From: Caprella mutica
Taxonomy: Eukaryota > Arthropoda > Malacostraca > Amphipoda > Caprellidae
DNA: 64,000 nucleotides
Direction: 5' to 3'
Assembly: GCA_947561585.1 (NCBI GenBank)
Contig: CANNZV010000431.1
Span: forward strand, 221,253-285,252
The number at the start of each line of letters is the position of its first letter. The first letter of the stretch is position 1. The translations under genes were made by a program, and so were the position numbers. Below the pieces are notes generated by a model. That model had not been told where the DNA came from and did no database searches. It was given only the letters and a program-made list of their open reading frames with translations. Shown piece after piece: positions 57,110 to 64,000 of the stretch.

Positions 57110-60100
57110 GGTGGATTATATTAACATTCAGGGGTTGACAGAGCTAAAGAAGGTTGAATTGACAGAAAAGATGAAAAAAATGTAGGTAATGAAGAAATTA
57201 CAATACTGTGTTTAGTTGAAACTTGGGAAAAATATATTAGGGTAAGATGGGATGATGGCCTTCATGTTCAAAGAAAGATGAGATTAGATAAGGATAAGAA
57301 GGGTGGAGGTTTGTCAATTGTTACAAGGAGGGGGGAAATAGAGATGAAGGAGATAGAAACAGAAAATAGGGACATACTGGCAATGACTATGGTTATAGGA
57401 GGGAAGAAAGTGGTCTTAATGCTAGTATATCTGGATGTAGCAGATATGGAGAGGAATAAAGTCATATATTCAGATTTGAGTAGGATCATGGCCAGGGTGG
57501 GTGAGACGGTTCCAAGACTGGTGGTGGGGGATTTTAATGGCCATGTGGGTTTCATTGGTGACCAAGTTTTAAATAGGAAGGGGGAAATGATGCTAAGCTT
57601 TGCTGAGAGATGGAACCTTGGTGTACTGAATGCAGATGAGAGATGTGAGGGTATATTCACAAGAGTGCAGGGTGGGGATAGCAGTGTTATTGATTTCTTT
57701 CTCGTGGATGAGGGTATGTATAATAATTTTGTAAGTCTGAAAATTGATGAGAAAAAGATGGAATTTGACTTATCAGACCATTGCTTTATGTCAGGGAGAT
57801 TTGATTGTGGGGTTACCAAAGGTAGAGGAAATATTTTACAGGAGGGTGATGAGTATTTTTATGCAGTGAAGGAGGTAGGATCAATGAGCAAATTTGTGAG
57901 AAAAGTCAAGGGTGAACTGATTAGGTTAGGTAGGGAAGTTTTGAGTGTGAATGTGTTGGAGGATGTCATACAGCGGCAGGCAGATGTAGTATTGAGGAGG
58001 AAAAAGAGAGCAAAGATAAACCAATCAAAGATGGTGGACCCAAAATGGTTAACAGATGAGATAAAGGAGGGTATTAAACAAAGGAAACAATATAATAGAC
58101 TGCACAGAAATGCACAGGAAGGGGAAAAGGAGAGGCTGTGGGTGCTGTATCGGGAACAGAAGGAGAAGGTGCAAAGTCTGGTAAAGAAGGAGAAATCTGC
58201 ATATGAGGAGAAACTGGTTATGGAGATAAAGGAGAATAAAGATAGAAGTAAGATGTGGTACATGATAAAGAAATTGAGAGATGATAATTTTGAAGGAAAA
58301 GTAAGAAAGAAACTCTACTAAGATGAGGTGGAGGTGGGGATTAATCAGGAGGGGGCACTGATGATGAGTTTTTGGGAGGGCATATATAATGCAAAGGAGA
58401 ACAAAATTTCTGAAGCCTGGGACGGGGAATCAAGGGTTGACTATGAGTTGCTTTGGGAGAGTGATGTCGGTGTGGATGGGGAGTAGGTTGATGTGGAGCA
58501 GGAGAGACACCTGGTGGGAATCCCAAGGGTGGGACCGGTTAGGGGGGTACGAGGATGGATGGAGAGGATTGTCTTTGGTGCAGAAGAGGTAAAAAATTAT
58601 GTTAAGAGAATGAAAAATGGCAAGAAGGGAGGAATAGATGGCATCAGATGTGAGATGTACAAGGCACTATGTGATGATGAATACTGTCTGAATGGAAAAA
58701 AGGGATGTCTACAATGGAGTTCTAGAAGATTGTGTAGTGGGAGAGCGATGGAAGGTGTCTAAAACCTGCATGATTCCCAAGGTGAGGCAGCCAAGTGCGA
58801 AAGACCATAGGCCCATTGCATTGACAAGTGTTGGTTACAAGATTTTTATGGGTCTACTTGGAGATAGAATGACAGGACAGAAAATGAATAATGAGCAAGT
58901 TATAGCTATGCAGAGTGGTTTCACAAAAGGGAGGAGGATTGAGGAAAACCTATTTATACTTTCACAGATTGTTGAGGAGGTATACTGTGAGAAGAGGGAG
59001 CTGTTTGTCATTGCAGTAGATTTCTGTAAAGCATTTGACAGTGTGGACAGGGAGGCATTGGTCTGGGCTCTCAAGTTTTATCAGTGTGATCCGCGACTCA
59101 TTAGTGTCATAGTTAAATTGTGTGATGGGGACAAAACGAAAGTGTACAGAGAGGGTAGGGATATAGGAGAGGTGACTGTCAGTAACGGTATCAGGCAGGG
59201 ATGTACGGGTTCCCCTCAAATATTTATAATGGTTATTAGCATGAAAATAGAAGAGATCCTGAGTAGAAATATTGGGAATGTGAGTGGTTTCACCAGAGTC
59301 CCTGTCTTGTTCTATGCTGACGATGGACTGCTGCTTGCTAGAAGTATGAATGAAGCCAGGCAGATGATTGGTATGATAGAGGTTATAAGTAGGCAGTATG
59401 GACTGGGGTTGAATAAAGAAAAAAGTTTTTGTATGGTTTTTAATGGTCAACAGGAGGAGGGGGAGCTAGGGGGGATCGAGTTGGTTCATAGGTTGAAGTA
59501 TCTTGGAGTGGAGATAGTAAATAAAAGAGATTGTTTTCAGAGTCATAGAGAGGCGAAGATAAATCTTGCTCGGAGTGTAATTGTAGGCTCATGCCAGAGG
59601 ATGCTTATTGGGAAGGCCTACTGGAAGAATATAGTCCTTCCTAGTGTTCTGTACGCGAGTGAGGTTGTTGTCTGGAAGAGGGATGAGTTGCTGAAACTGC
59701 AAAGAATTGAAAATTGTGTGTGGAGGAGAATCTTGGGAGCTCCTGACTACACTCCTGTAGTGACACTGCAGGGGGAGGTGGGTTGTTCGTCGGTGGAGGC
59801 CAGGGGTAGAAAGATTAAGTTAAAATTTGCAAAACATATGATGCAAACTGAAAATAGGATAGGTAGAAGATTTATTGAACGAATTAAGAATAATGTGGGT
59901 AGAGGCACTAGGTGGAGTAGGAGGATCGGTGAGTGTTTGGTGAGCCTGGGGTGGGGGTGGGATGATTTGGATGGTGGCGATTTTGGGGAGATTAGTAGGG
60001 TGGTGGAGAGTTGGGAGTTGTTGAGATGGAGAGAGGAGGTCAGGTCAAAAAGCTCTCTAAATGAATATAGAGTTAGGGAGAGATTTGGAAATGGAGGCTG

Positions 60101-60398
60101 CTATGACAATACCTGGGAGTCTGTATTATTGTTTAGGGCAAGGAGCAATACCTTGAGATTGGGATGGAGGTTGGGTGTGGAGGGGGGTGATAGTTTGTGT
60201 GGTCTTTGTCGGGTGGGTGTTGAAAGTTTAGACCATTTCTTGGTAACATGTGGTAGGTTGGTGGAATGTAGAGATAGGTTTGGGGTTTGTAGTGTGGAAG
60301 ATGCTATAGGTTTTGGAGCCTTAGATTTGAGAATTGTTAAGAGGTACTTGGGGGAAGTTTGGAGAATTAGACAGGGGATATTGAGTGGTGTTAGTTAG
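57110..60398 (+). pseudogene. Second LINE, ORF2: endonuclease and reverse transcriptase, broken
   Basis: Endonuclease: 'DYINIQGL' near 57115, frame change near 57185, then 57278-58321 with 'VVGDFNGHVG' and 'FDLSDHCF'. In-frame stops at 58319 and about 58484; frame change near 58690. Reverse transcriptase 58692-60398: 'HRPIALTSVGYKIF', 'AVDFCKAFDSVD', 'GIRQGCTGSP', catalytic 'FYADDG' near 59310 and 'LKYLGVEIV'. A C-terminal 'LCGLCRVG...HFLVTC' Cys-His cluster follows near 60190-60250. Motifs are intact but the frame is not. Confidence 0.85.
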
Positions 60399-60441
60399 GT
60401 TCTTGGGGGGCGCTAAAAAGCCAATGCCCGAACTCTGGCCC

Positions 60442-60455
60442 CCTGCTGATGCAGG
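60442..60455 (+). other. 3'-terminal hairpin of the second LINE
   Basis: CCTGC-TGAT-GCAGG stem-loop, followed after a few bases by the TAAG tail. Comparable 3' hairpins serve as reverse-transcriptase recognition sites in several LINE families; here that is inference. Confidence 0.5.
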
Positions 60456-60466
60456 TCTGGCCGTTA

Positions 60467-60483
60467 AAGTAAGTAAGTAAGTA
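60467..60483 (+). repeat. TAAG-repeat tail of the second LINE
   Basis: About four copies of TAAG at the junction with Gypsy protease sequence. Confidence 0.75.
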
Positions 60484-60485
60484 AA

Positions 60486-61500
60486 TATTTTTCATGAATT
60501 GTTGATATACGGGATCCAGTGTCAATTTCAAAATTAACATCAACATCATTAATAGAACATTTTGATAATAGAAGGTTCATTACCTATCGGAATCATAGTG
60601 GAGTTTACCATAAAAAATGATTATTTTCTTCTGAATAGATATCACGCTGATCAGTATGTTGAACGCACTCAGTTGATGGCATCACTCTGCTATCAGCTCT
60701 CCTATTGGACGCGGCACTACCACACATTCCATTACAGAGAGAAGCGCTGTGATTGGCTACTGCACCGCGTTCATGATCCGGTCTAATTTCGTCACTTTGA
60801 ATTGCATTAACAGTTTTCTTTGATTTGCACATCCGAGCAATGTGACCTGATTTTGAACACTTGTTGCAAGTTGATTTAATTGCAGGAAAATCCTTAGCAA
60901 CATGTTTATTTTGAGCACCACATTTAATGCAAGTGTAGTCTACCTTATAGCTTTGAAGGAGTTCTGGCTTCAGATCAGCTGCATCACAAGCTAATTGTTC
61001 TAGAGTTCTGGCGCGAATGATACACTCATTGAAAGTTTTGTCTTCGCACTCTTGTAAAAGTTGCCAATTAATCTTGCTGAATTTAAACCGCTCACAAATA
61101 TATCTCTGAGTAGTCTGTCGCGACAACAGTTCTTGTAATCACAATGAGAAGCTAAGTCATAAGGGCATTGAGCGTAAGTTTCAATGCTCTCACTTTGCTG
61201 TTGTTTGCGATTAATAAATTTCACCGCAGCCCCAATAACAGACTGTTTGACATCAAACTGGGCCAACAGATGGGTTTCGATGGTAGCGTAGGTGGCTTCT
61301 GACAGAAGGGTTGGTTTAATCCTCCGCTGAATATCTGTTATTACTGAAACTGGTAGACTTCTGTAGAGGAGAGCAGCTTTCTGAGCCGCAGTTGTATCTT
61401 CAACACTTAAGGTGGCGCTGTTTTGAACTTTGAATCTTTCGAGAAACTTTTTAATAGTTTCTACGTCTGACTGAAATGGCGTAAATGTAGAAGAAGACAT
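60486..61500 (-). pseudogene. Gypsy gag and protease N-terminal part
   Basis: The gag frame begins at ATG 61500, about 60 bases from the 5' LTR. 'MSSSTFTPFQSDVETIKKFL' through 'YDLASHCDYKNCCRDRLLRD' (capsid-like), a frameshift near 61080, then 'CEDKTFNECIIRARTLEQ' and a nucleocapsid with 'CNKCSKSGHIARMC' (CCHC knuckle) and an upstream 'CIKCGAQNKHVAKD' variant. The protease catalytic DTGS is at 60512-60523, about 30 bases from the LINE insertion. One frameshift plus the insertion make it inactive. Confidence 0.82.
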
Positions 61501-61545
61501 CTTAATTAAGCACTATTATCACAATTAATGAATGTAAAGGTGCAC

Positions 61546-61560
61546 GAATCCTTGTCGCCA
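61546..61560 (-). other. Primer-binding-site candidate of the Gypsy element
   Basis: Minus-strand TGGCGACAAGGATTC two bases inside the 5' LTR, starting with TGG as expected for a tRNA 3' end. The tRNA is not assigned. Confidence 0.55.
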
Positions 61561-61562
61561 AT

Positions 61563-61699
61563 TGTTATGCTTGTAATACGAGGATGAGGATACACGTCTT
61601 ATGTAGTCAACGGTCAGTATGCAACTGCTTTATTGAGTCACGTACAGAGTTTGCTTGGACACATGAATAGGGACTTTACACAAACTCACCTACACAACA
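61563..61699 (-). repeat. 5' LTR of the Gypsy element (137 bp)
   Basis: Begins TGTTATGCTTGTAATACGAG and ends CACCTACACAACA on the plus strand; matches the outer parts of 52161-53290 with a few substitutions. Holds a single copy of the 31-bp unit. Confidence 0.9.
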
Positions 61700-61704
61700 A
61701 TTCC

Positions 61705-62480
61705 AGTCTCCCCCAGCCTCGATGGGTAACGCTGTGTTCCAGTCTTCCCCAGCCTTGATGGATAACTCTGTGTTTCAGTCTCCCCCTGCCTCGATGGGTA
61801 ACGCTGTGTTCCAGTCTCCCCCTGCCTCGATGGGTAACGCTGTGTTCCAGTCTCCCCCAGCCTCGATGGGTAACTCTGTGTTCCAGTCTCCCCCAGCCTC
61901 GATGGGTAACTCTGTGTTCCAGTCTCCCCCAGCCTCAATGGGTAACTCTGTGTTCCAGTCTCCCCCAGCCTCGATGGGTAACGCTGTGTTTCAGTCTCCC
62001 CCTGCCTCGATGGGTAACGCTGTGTTCCAGTCTCCCCCTGCCTCGATGGGTAACGCTGTGTTCCAGTCTCCCCCAGCCTCGATGGGTAACGCTGTGTTCC
62101 AGTCTCCCCCAGCCTCGATGGGTAACGCTGTGTTCCAGTCTCCCCCAGCCTCGATGGGTAACGCTGTGTTTCAGTCTCCCTCAGCCTCGATGGGTAACTC
62201 TGTGTTTCAGTCTCCCTCAGCCTCGATGAGTAACGCTGTGTTCCAGTCTCCCTCAGCCTCGATGGGTAACGCTGTGTTTCAGTCTCCCCCAGCCTCGATG
62301 GGTAACGCTGTGTTTCAGTCTCCCCCAGCCTCGATGGATAACTCTGTGCTTCAGTCTGTCTCAGCTTCGATGGATAACACTGTGCTCCAGTCTGTCCCAG
62401 CCTCTATGGATAACGCTGTGCTCCAGTCTGACCCAGCCTCTATGGATAACTCTGTACTCCAGCCTCCCCTAGCTTCGATG
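61705..62480 (+). repeat. 36-bp tandem array, right block (about 21 copies)
   Basis: Continuation of the array after the Gypsy insertion. All copies keep TCG or TCA, hence an open 12-residue frame (MGN(A/S)VFQSPPAS). The last copies diverge to 'MDNSVLQSVSAS', 'MDNAVLQSDPAS' and 'MAGAAFRLP', as expected for an array edge. Confidence 0.92.
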
Positions 62481-62924
62481 GCTGGCGCTGCGTTCCGGCT
62501 TCCCATCATGGTCGCCAGTGGGAGACTCGAGGACTCGTCTTTAGATTGCAGCATCAAACATCCTCTTCTGCTCTCTCCCCATCGTCCTCTATCTGCTGCA
62601 ATTGTTAGACATTTTCATTGGAAGAGCAAGCATCATTGTCGAAACTTAACTTTTGGTGCCAGCCTGTCGAACAGCTTGTTCGTTGAAAAACGATCAAGCA
62701 GGAGGAAAAGGGTGAAATATTTAGTATGCTGCATTTGGAAGAAATGGATATTACACTACTTGAGAAACCTTCAACAGAGATTGACGTTGGGTGCAACGTC
62801 AAAATTGGAGAAGCAATTCTCCTCAAGAACGTACAAGACTGAAAATCGCAACTTGTCCTATCTTTGGGCCAACTTTGAATATTGTGATTTATGTATGATA
62901 TCAACTTTCGATGCCGGGTGGGAG
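62481..62924 (+). pseudogene. C-terminal coding remnant of the outer element
   Basis: The array frame stays open to 62960 but the composition becomes unlike a protein. A more protein-like stretch lies one frame away, 62690-62843: 'KTIKQEEKGEIFSMLHLEEM' and 'EIDVGCNVKIGEAILLKNVQ', ended by TGA. I infer a decayed frame with a shift upstream. No family recognised. It ends at the GGGTGGGAG tract before the right LTR. Confidence 0.45.
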
Positions 62925-63784
62925 TGTGCTGGAAAGCAGCGTAATTCAACCACTCAATAGGCGATTCAAAATGAAATACTGTTAAGAGTAGTAACATGTA
63001 GAACTGCCGTTGAATTATTATTATTAATGTGTTAGTAGTGTTTTAAATTGGGTTTTGTTTGTGAAATCCTTTTTCTATTTAGATTCCTTTCTTATTTGTT
63101 ACGGTTACAATAGTTTTTAGCCATATCTATTCTAAACATTTTTGTACTTCCTCTCTTCTAAAGTACCTTACATTAATTTGTTTATAGTTTTTAGCTGTAC
63201 TATATTTTCTTTGCTGCCCATTCTTTGTACTTCTTCTCTTCTGAAGTTCCTTGCAATTAGATTGCTATTATCCTCAATTATAGTTTGTAGCGGTGACTAA
63301 ATCTTTCTTTGTCTTCTCTTTTCTGTACCTATTTGTCACTTCTTATAAGTTGCATCCATGATGTGAGTAATTCTATACTATTGTGCGCCACATTGTTCAA
63401 GCAGTTAAACCCATTTATAAGTTAGTTTGGCGGTATAGTTTGTTTTTGTGCGTGCGGTGAATTATTACACCTGTTATAGGTTTCGTTTATAACTCTGTTC
63501 ACTTAGGCTCTATTATTTTCATTTCTCATATTCCTATCTAATTGTACTATATGTTTAAGAGGATTTGATAACTTGCTCATGATTCTCGATTACCAAATTT
63601 CATACTCTATGCCGAAGTACCTGTAGTAAGTATTTGTTTATGACTAAATAAACATCAATTTTCCATATTTTATGCCTAATTTATTGTGTTTGTTACTTAT
63701 ATTGCTCTTTTGTATCTTTCTCAGATTACTAAATAAATACTCAGTCCATAGAAATGTTTCATTTCGGAGAAGAAATTCCGAAAC
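62925..63784 (+). repeat. Right long terminal repeat of the outer element
   Basis: Direct copy of 49084-49983, about 860 bases, lacking a few short insertions seen on the left. Followed by TATTAT. Confidence 0.82.
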
Positions 63785-64000
63785 TATTATATAAGTCAAA
63801 ATATCAAACTAATTACTCACCTATATATTATACTGAGTGAGAGGTAATCTATGGTCAAATATTAATTAATTAATTCATTACTTTAAACTTTCATCACAGA
63901 GCTTTCATCTTCATTCTGAGTCGTGGTCTCAATATATTTTCTTTAATTTGAACTCATAAAGAATGGAATTTTCAAGGAGATACAATTATATAAAAATTTG
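63785..64000. other. Right flank, AT-rich
   Basis: No gene or repeat recognised up to the window end. Confidence 0.5.

Larger units (their letters stand above)
56437..60485 (+). mobile_element. Second LINE, inserted in the Gypsy protease gene
   Basis: Plus-strand non-LTR element of about 4 kb splitting the minus-strand protease: 'DTGSRISTIHEKY' ends at about 60485 and the frame resumes with 'VDMKNVHIKP' at about 56430. It has an ORF1, APE endonuclease and reverse transcriptase, then a 3' tail of TAAG units (60467-60483). Target duplication is at most two to four bases. Not assigned to a clade; it lacks the RNase H of the first LINE. Confidence 0.85.
52161..61699 (-). mobile_element. Decayed Ty3/Gypsy LTR retrotransposon, inserted in the 36-bp array and itself interrupted
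   Basis: Minus-strand element. LTRs at 52161-53290 and 61563-61699 begin TGTTAT and end ACAACA on the plus strand. Both flanks carry TTCC from the array unit (52157-52160, 61701-61704), consistent with a 4-5-bp duplication. Next to the 5' LTR (right side) lies TGGCGACAAGGATTC (61546-61560, minus strand), a primer-binding-site candidate; next to the 3' LTR, purine-rich AAAGACGGGGATG (53291-53303). Gene order gag, protease, reverse transcriptase, RNase H, integrase is that of Ty3/Gypsy. No envelope-like gene is visible. Confidence 0.88.
49084..63784 (+). mobile_element. Outer LTR-type retroelement without pol, hosting a nested Gypsy
   Basis: Defined by two direct repeats (49084-49983 and 62925-63784) that begin TGTGCTGGAAAGCAGC. 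The purine-rich GGGTGGGAG immediately before the right copy looks like a polypurine tract. The interior has a short coding start, a very large 36-bp array and a decayed coding end, but no protease, reverse transcriptase or integrase of its own. This resembles a non-autonomous LTR element. Flanks share ATTAT (49079-49083 and 63786-63790) only if one extra base is allowed, and the repeat does not end in CA, so the boundary is tentative. Confidence 0.7.

Noticed and set aside
61690..61938. Minus-strand frame of 'RLGETGTQSYPS' repeats
   Set aside because: Antisense shadow of the 36-bp array; the plus-strand frame connects to flanking coding sequence and this one does not.
62605..62997. 130-codon minus-strand frame at the outer element's right end
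   Set aside because: Runs antisense across the coding remnant, the polypurine tract and into the LTR; no protein-like features.

Overview
This is eukaryotic, almost certainly insect, DNA. It is AT-rich, has short GT-AG introns, an arthropod-type CDK10 3' end, and a dense load of insect-type transposons: LINEs, Ty3/Gypsy, hAT, Tc1/mariner and MITEs. A hemipteran is my guess from repeat flavour, but nothing in the window proves the order.

Layout. 1-5421: 5'-incomplete I-superfamily-like LINE (gag-like ORF1; ORF2 with endonuclease, reverse transcriptase and RNase H; one frameshift; TAA tail). 5850-7061: the last two coding exons of a plus-strand CDK10 kinase gene. If the gene continues leftwards, the LINE lies in one of its introns. 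7603-8819: non-autonomous hAT-like element with an exact 8-bp target duplication, then a 32-bp minisatellite. 10012-33331: one very large minus-strand gene. I could join 16 coding exons with matching splice phases into a single 4162-residue frame carrying a coiled/charged N-terminus, a low-complexity Ser/Asp-rich region, an RRM and roughly 28 C2H2 zinc fingers. Its introns hold minisatellites and inverted-repeat elements. 33394-41735: 5' flank, MITEs, a possible tiny spliced plus-strand gene (37321-38196) and copies of a dispersed repeat.

41986-45193: a 3.2-kb palindromic element with an 8-bp target duplication. Each arm carries a dead Tc1/mariner-type transposase, and one arm holds a 427-bp insertion whose empty site survives in the other arm. 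46128-46920 is a further transposase fragment.

49084-63784 is a three-level nest. The outer layer is an LTR-type element (about 0.9-kb direct repeats) with no recognisable pol and an interior dominated by a 36-bp tandem repeat encoding a 12-residue unit. The middle layer is a decayed minus-strand Ty3/Gypsy element inserted in that array; one of its LTRs has swollen from 1 to about 33 copies of a 31-bp motif. The inner layer is a decayed plus-strand LINE inserted in the Gypsy protease gene.

Only CDK10, the zinc-finger/RRM gene and perhaps the 60-residue gene look like host genes; the rest is mobile or repetitive DNA. No rRNA, tRNA or CRISPR was seen. Coordinates come from reading by eye, and splice sites are inferred from GT/AG signals and phase.
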